NCBI RefSeq assembly: GCF_021032705.1
Contig: NZ_JAHVXI010000001.1
Span: 1,178,001 to 1,242,000 of the forward strand
Direction: 5' to 3'
DNA from: Psychroserpens luteolus
Lineage (GTDB): Bacteria > Bacteroidota > Bacteroidia > Flavobacteriales > Flavobacteriaceae
DNA length: 64,000 bases
Shown: positions 26,872 to 35,573 of the stretch, in pieces
Numbering within the stretch: the stretch's first letter is position 1
How the letters are laid out: the number at the start of each line of letters is the position of its first letter
Notes under the pieces: model-generated
Databases searched by the model: none
What the model saw: the letters and a program-made list of their open reading frames with translations, nothing else
Told to the model about the DNA's origin: nothing
Position numbers and translations under genes: made by a program

Positions 26872-26886
26872 CAAAAACTTCATTAT

Positions 26887-28113
26887 ATGGTGCGTTGGAT
26901 TATATTTATTTTAATCTATAGTCTTTTTTCATTTTACGGATTTCAAGCTGTTAAGACAGTTACAAAAGCTACTTGGATACATTATTTATTTATTGCTATT
27001 GCACTTATTATTGCGGGGAACTTTATTTATCAATTTTCAATAGGTTCAGAAGGTAGAGTGCTTAATCCGGCAAAGAGCTATGCTTTTGGCTTTTTATTGG
27101 CTTTTATGTCATTAAATTTAGTAATCGTACCAATCCTTCTTGGTGAGGATATTGTAAGAAGTGTTCTTGGATTATATGATAAAGTGGTGACTAAAGAATC
27201 TTTTTACATGCCTTCAAGAAGAAAATTTATTAGCCAAATAGCTTTAGGATTGGCGGCAATTCCTTTTTCCTCTTTACTCTACGGAATGTATAAAGGTAAA
27301 TACAGGTTTAGAGTTTTAGATTACACCTTGCACTTTGAAGATTTGCCTGATGCTTTTGATGGTTATCGTATTACCCAGATAAGTGATATCCATTCAGGGA
27401 GTTTTGATAATCGAGAAAAAATAGAATATGGTGTTGATCTTATCAATCAGCAGCAGTCTGATGTAATCATGTTTACTGGTGATATGGTTAACAATAAAGC
27501 GTCTGAGATGGTACCATGGAAAGATGTTTTTGGAACTTTGAAAGCTAAAGATGGTGTGTTTTCGGTATTAGGAAATCATGATTATGGTGATTATGTAAGT
27601 TGGCAGTCTGAAAGTGATAAAACCAAAAATTTGGATGATCTTAAGGCACTTCAGAAAGAAATGGGATATGATTTATTACTAAATGAATCTCGGTTTATAG
27701 AAAGAAACGGACAGCGAATAGCTTTAGTTGGTGTTGAAAATTGGGGTAAAGGCGGCTTTAAAAAAGCAGGAGACCTAAAAAAAGCATCGCAAAATGTAAG
27801 TCCGGATGATTTTAAAATCTTAATGAGCCACGACCCAAGTCATTGGGAAGAAGAAGTTATAAAAGATGATTACCATTATCATCTCACGCTAAGCGGACAT
27901 ACACATGGTATGCAATTTGGGATTGAGATTCCAGGTTGGATTAAATGGAGCCCTGTGAAATGGCGTTATAAGTATTGGGCTGGTATATATCAGGAACTGG
28001 GTCAATACATTAATGTTAATAGAGGGTTTGGATATTTAGGATATCCAGGACGCGTTGGTATCTGGCCTGAGGTTACGGTAATCACACTTAAAAAAGGCAC
28101 AAATAATGCATAA
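26887..28113 (+). CDS. Membrane-anchored metallophosphoesterase (YkuE/calcineurin-like)
   Basis: A 408-residue protein with an N-terminal membrane part of about four hydrophobic segments (residues 2-125), then a cytoplasm- or periplasm-facing calcineurin-like domain. All metal-binding motifs are present: ISDIHSG, FTGDMVNN, GNHDYGDY, MSHDPSHW and SGHTHGMQFG. It should be a two-metal phosphoesterase; the YkuE subgroup is thought to act on lipid or nucleotide-lipid phosphates, but the substrate is unknown. I chose the ATG at 26887 instead of the TTG at 26869 because the promoter -7 box covers the TTG. Confidence 0.9.
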   Translation: MVRWIIFILIYSLFSFYGFQAVKTVTKATWIHYLFIAIALIIAGNFIYQFSIGSEGRVLNPAKSYAFGFLLAFMSLNLVIVPILLGEDIVRSVLGLYDKVVTKESFYMPSRRKFISQIALGLAAIPFSSLLYGMYKGKYRFRVLDYTLHFEDLPDAFDGYRITQISDIHSGSFDNREKIEYGVDLINQQQSDVIMFTGDMVNNKASEMVPWKDVFGTLKAKDGVFSVLGNHDYGDYVSWQSESDKTKNLDDLKALQKEMGYDLLLNESRFIERNGQRIALVGVENWGKGGFKKAGDLKKASQNVSPDDFKILMSHDPSHWEEEVIKDDYHYHLTLSGHTHGMQFGIEIPGWIKWSPVKWRYKYWAGIYQELGQYINVNRGFGYLGYPGRVGIWPEVTVITLKKGTNNA

Positions 28114-28216
28114 TAGTGTCGAAATGTTATTTTTACTCTGAAATTGTTTATTTTTATAAATATGTCAGAGTGAACCTAGTAGATTGGTTAATTTAAAGTA
28201 TTACCAAAAAATTGTT

Positions 28217-28224
28217 TAGGTTTG
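28217..28224 (+). promoter_or_regulatory. -7 promoter element of the thioredoxin-like gene
   Basis: TAGGTTTG matches TAnnTTTG and would give a leader of about 27 nt before the ATG at 28257. No TTG at the right -33 distance was found. Confidence 0.45.
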
Positions 28225-28256
28225 TATATACATATCTGATTTAAAAGTTTAAACGT

Positions 28257-28553
28257 ATGTCAAAATTTGGGGAACTTATAGACGTGGATATTCCAGTTCT
28301 GTTAGATTTTTTCACAGAATGGAATGAACAATCTACTGCAATGCATCCTGTGATGAGAGATGTGGCTGCAGCTCTAGGTGATAAAGCCAAAGTCATAAAA
28401 ATAGACGTTGATAAGAATAAGGAGTTAGCCGAAGCTCTTCGAGTAAAAGGTTTACCAACTCTTATTATTTACAAAAATGGCGAGATGAAATGGAGACATA
28501 GTGGGGAACAGGACGCTAACACACTAATAGGCATTGTTCAAGAGTATATCTAA
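28257..28553 (+). CDS. Thioredoxin-fold protein lacking the CxxC active site
   Basis: The 98-residue length and pattern are those of a classical thioredoxin: PVLLDFFTEW, then VIKIDVDKNKELAEALRVKGLPTLIIYKNGE. The cis-proline is kept (Pro67 in GLPT). However, the active site WCGPC is replaced by WNEQS (Asn23, Ser26), so both redox cysteines are lost and the protein contains no Cys at all. It cannot be a disulfide reductase; a binding or chaperone-like role is possible. The rest of the fold is well conserved and the frame is intact, which argues against decay. It is 2 bp from the convergent deacetylase gene. Confidence 0.88.
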   Translation: MSKFGELIDVDIPVLLDFFTEWNEQSTAMHPVMRDVAAALGDKAKVIKIDVDKNKELAEALRVKGLPTLIIYKNGEMKWRHSGEQDANTLIGIVQEYI

Positions 28554-28555
28554 GA

Positions 28556-29194
28556 TTACAAGGTTTTAAACACAAATCCTTTATCACTGAACAATTCTAA
28601 CACCTTTGGAAGCGTGTACATCAAATTTCTTGACGCTTTCACGCTATCATGAAACACAATGATACTTCCTTTTTTACTTTTAGACATAACATTCTCAAGG
28701 CACTTTTCTTCAGAAATTTCTTTTTCCCAGTCGAAAGACAGTACATCCCACATAATTATTTGATAGCCAAGATTGATGAGTTTTTTCCCTTGTTTTGGCT
28801 TTATTTGTCCATAAGGCGGACGAAAAAGAAGCTGAGTTTCAGAGTTTTTATAAGAATTAATAGCGGTTTGGGCAGTTTTGACTTCTTTTAAATAATCTTT
28901 GGTCTTAGTTGTCCAACCTTTAACATGATGTTGCGTGTGATTCCCAACTGTATGACCATTATCTATAATATTTTTAAATACATCAGGGTATTTTTCAACA
29001 TTAGAACCGATACAAAAAAAGGAAGCCTTTGCATTGTAATCGTTAAGCGTATTTAAAGTCCAATCTGTGATCTTTGGTGTTGGCCCATCATCAAAAGTTA
29101 AATATAACTCCTTATTATTTGTTGCCACATCCCAAACATAATTAGGGAACATTTTTTTAGCAACAATAGGTGTTTTTACCGGAGCTATTTTCAT
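28556..29194 (-). CDS. Polysaccharide deacetylase (NodB homology domain)
   Basis: A carbohydrate esterase family 4 protein of 212 residues. It carries LYLTFDDGPTPKITDWTL (about residues 30-47) with the catalytic and metal-binding Asp pair, NGHTVGNHTQHHVKGW with the metal His residues, LLFRPPYGQIKPKQ, and IIVFHDSV near the end. No signal peptide is evident, so the substrate (peptidoglycan or another N-acetylated glycan) would be reached from the inside or the protein is exported otherwise. Located 9 bp downstream of the DUF2723 gene on the same strand; a shared transcript is likely. Confidence 0.92.
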   Translation of the reverse strand: MKIAPVKTPIVAKKMFPNYVWDVATNNKELYLTFDDGPTPKITDWTLNTLNDYNAKASFFCIGSNVEKYPDVFKNIIDNGHTVGNHTQHHVKGWTTKTKDYLKEVKTAQTAINSYKNSETQLLFRPPYGQIKPKQGKKLINLGYQIIMWDVLSFDWEKEISEEKCLENVMSKSKKGSIIVFHDSVKASRNLMYTLPKVLELFSDKGFVFKTL

Positions 29195-29203
29195 CTCAAT
29201 ATA

Positions 29204-32200
29204 CTATTGTTGTACACCTAATATACTATCAATAGTATCTTTTTGGAGGTCTCGATCTTCTCTAACAGGCTTCGCGTCTGGTTCTTCCTCTCCAGTAAAA
29301 TGACTAAATCGTTGTAAATAATTGTTGAACTTTTTCGTTTCTTTTATGGCAAATTCTTCATCATTATATATAACTAGAATATCAACTAAGTTTCTATACC
29401 ATTCAATATCTGAAACAATTTCTTCTAGATAACGTTCTTGATTTTCAATAGAGAGTTCACTCCAATAGATGAGTTTTTCTTGATATTTCCCTGTGACATC
29501 TGTATAGAGTTGTCTCGCTTTTTCTTTATTACCTATTTCATAGTATCCTGTTATGTAGGGTTCTAGTAAGGTATAGAAACCAAACTTATCTACTGGCATT
29601 TTCTCTAGGGCTAAGTCGGCTACTTTTTCGGCCTTATCAAGCTGATCTTCATTGATTAACTGTTCCATAAGTCTTGCCAAATTGCCTCTATAGGTAATTC
29701 CATTTTTTCTAGTTTCTACGTCATGATAAATTTTGTCACTACCACTATTTCCCCAGTCCCAAGACATAACTTTTTCATACATTAAGTCACTATCAATTCG
29801 TCCCATATCAAATGGATTTGCTCGATTAACAGGTGTTTTAATTGGTACCAGTTTATAGCATAAACCATCGAGTTGTAAGTAATCTTTCATCCAGATATAA
29901 TCTTCGTCACCAAATGCTCCGCCAGTAAAGTATATTGGACGTTTCCAATCATTATTTGCTATGATGTCTAGCATTAACAATCGGTTTTTGTATAGAGCAT
30001 TACTAGTGATTTTGACATCAATGTAAGGTGCAATTTTATCTTTGTCTTTGTCTTTAACAACACCATTTTCTAAAACATTGTCTTTGTTGACAGGTATTCT
30101 AATATTTGATGTTGGCAGATAGTTTGAGTTTTGTAATTGCGCAGGATATGCATTTGGGTTTTCACCTCTACTTTGCATAGCGTATTTAACTTTATACCGT
30201 TTATCATCATTGGATATGAAATTCATGAAGTCTTTAATCATCATTGTATCTTGAGTAATCTCATATTTCATGACAACGTCACGTGTTCCAAATTTATATT
30301 GATCATGCGTCAACTGTGATGGTATAGGGTCACTCTCATAAGCTTTTCGCTTCATTTGATCTATGTACCAATCGGTTTGAAATAAACTTGTGTTCACGAC
30401 ACGTACATCTGTTCTCACACCTTCAATTTCTTGTAAATACCATAGCGGGAAACTGTCATTATCACCTATGGTAAATAAGATAGCATTGGGCGCGCAGGAT
30501 TCTAAATATTTCCGAGCCATGGCCTGCGCTGTATATTTTGCTGATCTATCATGATCGTCCCAATTTTCAGCAGCTAAAATCCCAGGCACTAAAATCAAGC
30601 AAACTACTGTAATTGCAGGAGCTAAGAATTTTGAATTTGCATATTTCCGAAGTAAATCAAAAATAGCATAGACTCCAAAACCAATCCAAATAGCAAACAC
30701 ATAAAATGAACCTACTACAGAGTAGTCTCTTTCACGAGGTTCAAAAGGTCTTACATTAGTATAAAATTGAATCGCTAGTCCGGTAAATAAGAAAAACACT
30801 AATAGGACCCAAAAACGCTTAGGATCTCTTGTAAGAACAAACAAAAAGCCAATAATCCCAAGTATTAACGGTAACATATAATAGGTATTTCTTGCTTTAT
30901 TATCGGCAACGTCGCTGGGTAAATTGTCTTGAGACATTCCTAAATGCCATTTATCTAAGGGACCAATTCCACTAATCCAATTGCCATGAAGATCATCGTA
31001 TTTTCCTTGGATATCATCTTGTCTTCCAGAAAAATTCCACATAAAATAACGCCAATACATATAACCTAACTGGTAATCTATCATGTAGTAAAGATTGTCA
31101 CCAAAGGATGGTTTCTCTATGTCCAAAAAGTCTCGACCAAATTGTCTCAGGAAATTATGGTAATCTTCATAATTTATCTTTCCTTGTGCGACTTCGCTTC
31201 TAAATTTATTAACCAAACCACGTATGTCGTTATCCATTTGATATTCGGGTTTGATTTTGAAATCTAACAAGCCAGTAAACATCATGTAATTTTCTGCGTG
31301 CTCAGTACTCCACATTCTTGGTAGCCACGATGCTTGAGTAGCGTTGTAATTTTGTTTAGATTTTTCCCAGTTGTTGACAATAACATACTCGCCTTTCTCA
31401 TGATCTTTCTCATATTTAGGTTTGTCGTCTAAATAAGGATTATCTTCATCTAATCCTGTGTATTGATCTGTAAATAGTGGTCCATAAAACAAATGAGTTT
31501 CTGGGTATTGTTCTAAATTGTAATAGGCCAAAAGTTCACGTGCACTTGACGGATTGTTTTCGTTAATTATAACATTAGCATTGGCTCTTATAGGTAGCAT
31601 TACCCAAGACGAAAATCCGATAAAAATAAAAATCAGGCAAAGTGTTAATGTATTAGCATATTTGTAGCCTTTATTTTTCGTGTATTTTAGTCCGAAGTAA
31701 AACAATGCTACAACGACAATTCCAGCAATTATTGAACCTGAGTTAAAAGGAAGACCGATAGTATTAACAAAGAAAATTTCCGAAGCACTAAATAATCTAA
31801 GTGCATTAGGCAGTAATAATTTAAATATAAATAATAAAATGGCGGCGGCAATAACATTAGCCAGAATAAAGTTTCCTACAGTGATATTTTTATAATTCTT
31901 AAAATAATAAATAAGAGCTAAAGCAGGAATGGTAAGAAGACCCATGAAATGAACACCAAACGATAGACCAATAACGAAAGCAATTAATATTAACCATCTA
32001 TGACCTCTAGGTTCATGCATGTCTTGTTCCCATCTTAAACCAAGATAAAAGAGGATTGCCATAATTAAAGTAGCCATAGCATACACTTCGGTTTCTACGG
32101 CATTGAACCAAAAGGAATCTGTAAATGTAAAGGCTAAACTACCAACCAAGGCACTACCTAAAATAGCAATATATTGATGCTTTGAAAGTACTTTATTGGT

Positions 32201-32551
32201 TTCATTTTCCTTTCTTGGATCGGCAATAAGAACAATCTTTCTTAATAATAAACTAATGGACCAAAACATGAATAGTATGGTAAATGCACTTGAAACAGCA
32301 CTCATCATATTTAGCATCATACCAATTTGAGCAGGTTCTAGAGCAAACATTGAGAAAAATGCGCCTAACATTTGAAATAGAGGTGCTCCAGGAGGATGCC
32401 CAACTTGTAGTTTTGATGACGTCAATATGTATTCTCCTGCATCCCAAAAGCTAACTGTTGGCTCTATTGTTAATGCATAAGTAATTAAAGCTATGGTAAA
32501 AGCTAGCCATCCTAAGATGGTATTCCATTTCTTGAAGTTGAAATGTGTCAT
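29204..32551 (-). CDS. DUF2723 family membrane protein with C-terminal TPR-like region
   Basis: A very large (1115 residues) inner-membrane protein. The N-terminal half has about a dozen hydrophobic segments and the family pattern EPTVSFWDAGEYILTSSKLQVGHPPGAP (only part cited: FWDAGEYI, VGHPPGAPLF), reminiscent of GT-C glycosyltransferases such as protein O-mannosyltransferases. The middle holds DNDSFPLWYLQEIEGVRTDVRVVN-type sequence (DNDSFPLWYLQE). The C-terminal 150 residues are helical and TPR-like (DKAEKVADLALEKM, NKEKARQLYTDVTGKY). These proteins are nearly universal in Bacteroidota; a role in protein or lipid glycosylation is suggested by similarity, not shown. Confidence 0.88.
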   Translation of the reverse strand: MTHFNFKKWNTILGWLAFTIALITYALTIEPTVSFWDAGEYILTSSKLQVGHPPGAPLFQMLGAFFSMFALEPAQIGMMLNMMSAVSSAFTILFMFWSISLLLRKIVLIADPRKENETNKVLSKHQYIAILGSALVGSLAFTFTDSFWFNAVETEVYAMATLIMAILFYLGLRWEQDMHEPRGHRWLILIAFVIGLSFGVHFMGLLTIPALALIYYFKNYKNITVGNFILANVIAAAILLFIFKLLLPNALRLFSASEIFFVNTIGLPFNSGSIIAGIVVVALFYFGLKYTKNKGYKYANTLTLCLIFIFIGFSSWVMLPIRANANVIINENNPSSARELLAYYNLEQYPETHLFYGPLFTDQYTGLDEDNPYLDDKPKYEKDHEKGEYVIVNNWEKSKQNYNATQASWLPRMWSTEHAENYMMFTGLLDFKIKPEYQMDNDIRGLVNKFRSEVAQGKINYEDYHNFLRQFGRDFLDIEKPSFGDNLYYMIDYQLGYMYWRYFMWNFSGRQDDIQGKYDDLHGNWISGIGPLDKWHLGMSQDNLPSDVADNKARNTYYMLPLILGIIGFLFVLTRDPKRFWVLLVFFLFTGLAIQFYTNVRPFEPRERDYSVVGSFYVFAIWIGFGVYAIFDLLRKYANSKFLAPAITVVCLILVPGILAAENWDDHDRSAKYTAQAMARKYLESCAPNAILFTIGDNDSFPLWYLQEIEGVRTDVRVVNTSLFQTDWYIDQMKRKAYESDPIPSQLTHDQYKFGTRDVVMKYEITQDTMMIKDFMNFISNDDKRYKVKYAMQSRGENPNAYPAQLQNSNYLPTSNIRIPVNKDNVLENGVVKDKDKDKIAPYIDVKITSNALYKNRLLMLDIIANNDWKRPIYFTGGAFGDEDYIWMKDYLQLDGLCYKLVPIKTPVNRANPFDMGRIDSDLMYEKVMSWDWGNSGSDKIYHDVETRKNGITYRGNLARLMEQLINEDQLDKAEKVADLALEKMPVDKFGFYTLLEPYITGYYEIGNKEKARQLYTDVTGKYQEKLIYWSELSIENQERYLEEIVSDIEWYRNLVDILVIYNDEEFAIKETKKFNNYLQRFSHFTGEEEPDAKPVREDRDLQKDTIDSILGVQQ

Positions 32552-32653
32552 AAAAATAGTCTATTTAATGCGAGCGAATTTACTAATAAATATGATAAAC
32601 GCTATAGATTTTAAGTAAACGTTACCATTTTTTAATTATTTTATAGAAATTTT

Positions 32654-32684
32654 TTTGCGCAAATCAAACTTTGTACTAAATTTG
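32654..32684 (+). promoter_or_regulatory. Promoter of tRNA-Gln
   Basis: TTTG (32654-32657), a 19-bp spacer and TAAATTTG (32677-32684) match the Bacteroidota consensus exactly, with the tRNA starting 17 bp further on. Confidence 0.85.
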
Positions 32685-32701
32685 CATCCTCATTTAGAGA
32701 A

Positions 32702-32774
32702 TGGCCTATGGTGTAACTGGCAACACGTCTGGTTTTGGTCCAGAAGAGTCTAGGTTCGAGCCCTAGTAGGCCAA
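32702..32774 (+). tRNA. tRNA-Gln (anticodon TTG)
   Basis: A complete 73-nt cloverleaf can be drawn. The 7-bp acceptor is TGGCCTA with TAGGCCA, the D arm contains GGTGTAACTGGC, the anticodon stem is TCTGG/CCAGA with loop TTTTGGT (anticodon TTG), and the T stem is CTAGG/CCTAG with loop TTCGAGC. The discriminator is A; the CCA end is not encoded. It is a single tRNA with its own consensus promoter and terminator. Confidence 0.97.
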
Positions 32775-32775
32775 C

Positions 32776-32808
32776 AAAAAGTCTTCCAATTTTGGAAGAC
32801 TTTTTCTT
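32776..32808. terminator. Intrinsic terminator after tRNA-Gln
   Basis: Stem AAAAAGTCTTCC (32776-32787) with GGAAGACTTTTT (32794-32805), followed by more T. It also fits as the terminator of the convergent universal stress protein gene ending at 32826. Confidence 0.9.
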
Positions 32809-32825
32809 TTTATTAAAATTTCAAA

Positions 32826-33650
32826 CTAAATCTTAAAGGTAATTACTGGTCTATTGGCATGATTTACTAAGTCTTCGCTAATACTTCCATTAAAGAAATG
32901 TGCTATGCCTTGTCTACCATGAGTGCTAATCCCTATTAAATCGGCATCGATTTGTTTAGAATAATTCAACACGCCTTTTTCAACAGACTCGTCATTATAG
33001 ATATTAACAGTGTAGTTTTTAAAACTATAGTCTTCTATAAAGTTGTTAATTCTGTCATTTGCTTTTTTGGTCGTTGTAAAATTACTAGCTGTATTTACCA
33101 TAAGCAAATGTAATTGTGCACCAAAAGCTGTAGCAAATTCTGTGGCTTGGCGATAGGTCTCTTTATTATCATTTTTAAAATCTGAAGCAAATACAATATC
33201 ATCTACACTAAAATCATCATGATTATTCTTAATCACTAATACAGGTACGTCTGAGTTGCGAACTGCTTTTTCGGCATTGGATCCAACAAACATTTCTTTA
33301 AAGCCACTAGCACCATGCGAACCCATAGTAATCATGGTAATACCGTGTTCTTTGCATATTTCTGAAATACCATTAAAAGACCCATCTGGTTTCACAATCT
33401 CGTGTACATTTAAACCTTCGAGATAAGGACTATTCATAATGTCTTCAAATTTCTGATGTGCCATTTTCATAAAAAACATGACCTCTGGCACTTCAGCTTG
33501 AGTGCTTACAGCATCAATCTCTTGTAATGGGATTTCTAGCATGTGTAATAAGTAAATCTCACTACCATGCTTTTTTGCAATTTGAGAGGCCACTTTTAAT
33601 GCATTTTCCGCCTCTTCTGAAAAATCAGTTGGAACTAGTATTTTTTTCAT
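32826..33650 (-). CDS. Tandem-domain universal stress protein
   Basis: A 274-residue cytoplasmic protein made of two UspA domains. The first (about residues 1-142) has KKILVPTDFSEEAENALKVA and the nucleotide-binding GSHGASGFKEMFVGSNAEKAVRNS-type stretch (ITMGSHGASGFKEMFVGSNA). The second (about 148-274) has IVFASDFKNDNKETYRQATEFA and ends GISTHGRQGIAHFFNGSISE. The G-x2-G-x9-G-S/T pattern, needed for ATP binding, is kept in the first domain and partly in the second. General stress survival is the family role. Its start lies 83 bp from the rimP promoter on the opposite strand. Confidence 0.92.
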   Translation of the reverse strand: MKKILVPTDFSEEAENALKVASQIAKKHGSEIYLLHMLEIPLQEIDAVSTQAEVPEVMFFMKMAHQKFEDIMNSPYLEGLNVHEIVKPDGSFNGISEICKEHGITMITMGSHGASGFKEMFVGSNAEKAVRNSDVPVLVIKNNHDDFSVDDIVFASDFKNDNKETYRQATEFATAFGAQLHLLMVNTASNFTTTKKANDRINNFIEDYSFKNYTVNIYNDESVEKGVLNYSKQIDADLIGISTHGRQGIAHFFNGSISEDLVNHANRPVITFKI

Positions 33651-33732
33651 ATTGATGTAGTTGATTTGTAGTATATAAATTTAATAATAAAAATCGACAT
33701 AGGCGCAGTTGTAAAAATCAATAAAATTGTTG

Positions 33733-33740
33733 TATATTTG
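33733..33740 (+). promoter_or_regulatory. Promoter of the rimP-nusA-infB operon
   Basis: TATATTTG matches TAnnTTTG; a TTG at 33709-33711 lies 21 bp upstream as a possible -33 element. Transcription would start near 33745, giving a leader of about 58 nt. Confidence 0.6.
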
Positions 33741-33768
33741 CAGCGTTGTTTGAAGAAAAAAGAATAAT

Positions 33769-33794
33769 GAGCGGACGAGAAGTCCGCTCTTTTT
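33769..33794 (+). terminator. Terminator-like hairpin (attenuator) in the rimP-nusA-infB leader
   Basis: A GC-rich perfect 8-bp stem, GAGCGGAC (33769-33776) with GTCCGCTC (33782-33789), GAGAA loop, is followed directly by five T residues (33790-33794). It lies after the operon promoter and only 9 bp before the rimP ATG, so it should stop part of the transcripts. Control of the operon by attenuation, possibly through its own product NusA, is the obvious reading. Confidence 0.75.
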
Positions 33795-33803
33795 ATACTA
33801 AAA

Positions 33804-34268
33804 ATGTTCAGAGAAACTGTAAAAAATTTATTAGAGGAAGGATTAAAACAACGTGAAGACCTGTTTTTGATCGATTTTGATGTGTTAGCAGATAACTCAA
33901 TAAAAATTGTAATTGATGGAGATAATGGTGTTTTAGTAGAAGATTGTATGTTTATTAGTCGTGCTATTGAGCACAACTTAGATAGAGAAGAACACGATTT
34001 TTCTCTTGAAGTATTATCCGCTGGAGCAACAGCGCCATTTACAAATAAAAGACAGTACAAAAAAAATATAGGGAGAACACTTAGTGTTAAAACCACCGAA
34101 AATGAAACCATCGAAGGGACGCTTACTGAAGCTAATGATGATAAGATCCTTTTAGAATGGAAAGCTAGAGAGCCTAAGCCCGTTGGTAAAGGCAAAGTAA
34201 CCGTAAAAAAGCAAGCTGAGATATTGTATGATACGATTTCAAAAGCTCAAGTTGTAATAAAATTTTAA
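33804..34268 (+). CDS. rimP: Ribosome maturation factor RimP
   Basis: RimP assists assembly of the 30S subunit. The 154-residue protein shows FLIDFDVLADNSIKIVIDGDNGV (DFDVLADNSIKIVIDGDNG), DCMFISRAIEHNLDREEHDFSLEV-type sequence (CMFISRAIEHNLDREEHDF), and LEVLSAGATAPFTNKRQYKKNIG, a variant of the family's EVSSPGLDRPL region, then the C-terminal SH3-like domain with GTLTEANDDKILLEW. First gene of rimP-nusA-infB, an order conserved across bacteria; it is 9 bp from nusA. Confidence 0.94.
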   Translation: MFRETVKNLLEEGLKQREDLFLIDFDVLADNSIKIVIDGDNGVLVEDCMFISRAIEHNLDREEHDFSLEVLSAGATAPFTNKRQYKKNIGRTLSVKTTENETIEGTLTEANDDKILLEWKAREPKPVGKGKVTVKKQAEILYDTISKAQVVIKF

Positions 34269-34277
34269 TTCATAGTT

Positions 34278-35510
34278 ATGGAAAATATTGCGTTAATTGA
34301 TTCTTTTTCAGAATTTAAAGACGATAAGTTAATAGATCGTGTAACGTTAATGGCGATTTTAGAGGATGTGTTGAGAAATGCACTGAAAAAGAAATATGGT
34401 GATGACGATAATTTTGATATTATTATAAATCCTGACAAAGGTGATTTAGAAATTTGGAGAAATAGAATTGTTGTTGCAGATGATGAAGTTGAAGAACCTA
34501 ATCAAGAAATTGCATTATCTGAAGCTCAGAAAATTGAGCCAGATTTTGAAGTTGGAGAAGATGTTGCCGAAGAAGTGAAGTTAGTTGATCTTGGTCGTCG
34601 TTCTATTTTAGCATTACGTCAAAACTTGATCTCTAAAATTCATGAACATGACAATACAAACATCTATAAGCAATTTAAAGAGCTAGAAGGTGAGATTTAT
34701 TCGGCTGAGGTTCATCATATTCGCCATAGAGCGATTATACTTTTAGATGATGAAGGTAATGAAATCATCCTTCCAAAGGATAAACAAATACCTTCCGACT
34801 TTTTTAGAAAAGGAGAAAATGTTAGAGGAATTATTGAAAGTGTTGAATTAAAAGGAAATAAACCTGCCATTATTATGTCTCGAACTGCACCAGCATTTTT
34901 AGAGAAATTATTTGAGCAGGAAATCCCAGAAGTATTTGATGGTTTAATTACAATCAAAAATGTGGTTAGAATACCAGGAGAGAAAGCTAAAGTAGCTGTA
35001 GACTCTTATGATGATAGAATCGACCCTGTTGGTGCGTGTGTTGGTATGAAAGGTTCTAGAATTCACGGTATTGTTCGTGAATTAGGTAATGAGAATATTG
35101 ATGTTATTAATTATACTAATAACTTACAATTATTTATTACTAGAGCACTAAGTCCAGCTCGAGTAACGTCTATTAAGTTAGACGAAGAAAACAAACGTGC
35201 TGAAGTATTACTAAAACCAGAAGAAGTGTCAAAAGCTATTGGTAGAGGTGGTCACAATATTAGATTAGCTGGTAAATTAACCGGTTATGAAATTGATGTA
35301 TTTAGAGAAGGTGCAGAAGAAGATGTAGAATTAACTGAGTTCTCAGATGAAATCGAAAGATGGATTATAGATGAATTTAGTAAGGTAGGTTTAGATACTG
35401 CTAAAAGTGTATTGGAACAAGATGTTGACGACCTTGTAAAACGTACCGATCTTGAAGAAGAAACAATATTAGATGTTATTAGAATTCTTAAAGAAGAATT
35501 CGAAGATTAA
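34278..35510 (+). CDS. nusA: Transcription termination/antitermination factor NusA
   Basis: A 410-residue cytoplasmic RNA polymerase-binding protein. Domains in order: N-terminal RNAP-binding domain (residues 1-125, including LMAILEDVLRNALKKKYG); S1 domain (about 130-200, GEIYSAEVHHIRHRAIILLDD); and two KH domains (about 205-345, with VGACVGMKGSRIHGIVRELGNENIDVI in part as GACVGMKGSRIHGIVRELG, and KAIGRGGHNIRLAGKLTGYEID in part as AIGRGGHNIRLAGKLTGYE). A short acidic C-terminal extension follows. It lacks the C-terminal acidic repeats of E. coli NusA, as in most non-proteobacteria. Second in the operon, whose leader has a terminator-like hairpin. Confidence 0.97.
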   Translation: MENIALIDSFSEFKDDKLIDRVTLMAILEDVLRNALKKKYGDDDNFDIIINPDKGDLEIWRNRIVVADDEVEEPNQEIALSEAQKIEPDFEVGEDVAEEVKLVDLGRRSILALRQNLISKIHEHDNTNIYKQFKELEGEIYSAEVHHIRHRAIILLDDEGNEIILPKDKQIPSDFFRKGENVRGIIESVELKGNKPAIIMSRTAPAFLEKLFEQEIPEVFDGLITIKNVVRIPGEKAKVAVDSYDDRIDPVGACVGMKGSRIHGIVRELGNENIDVINYTNNLQLFITRALSPARVTSIKLDEENKRAEVLLKPEEVSKAIGRGGHNIRLAGKLTGYEIDVFREGAEEDVELTEFSDEIERWIIDEFSKVGLDTAKSVLEQDVDDLVKRTDLEEETILDVIRILKEEFED

Positions 35511-35573
35511 TGCCAACTTAGTATTATAAAGTTAATTTGGTAGAATAGATTTTTAAGTTATATTACACAATTT

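Noticed and set aside
26869-26886. TTG start for the membrane metallophosphoesterase
   Set aside because: The TTG lies inside the -7 promoter box; the ATG at 26887 begins directly with the first membrane helix.
32702-33804. tRNA-Gln as the leader tRNA of the rimP-nusA-infB operon, as metY is in E. coli
   Set aside because: It has its own promoter and terminator and is separated from rimP by a minus-strand stress protein gene.
33647-34195. Long 182-residue minus-strand open frame opposite rimP
   Set aside because: It lies antisense to the well-supported rimP, has a Ser-rich composition without domain, and no promoter.
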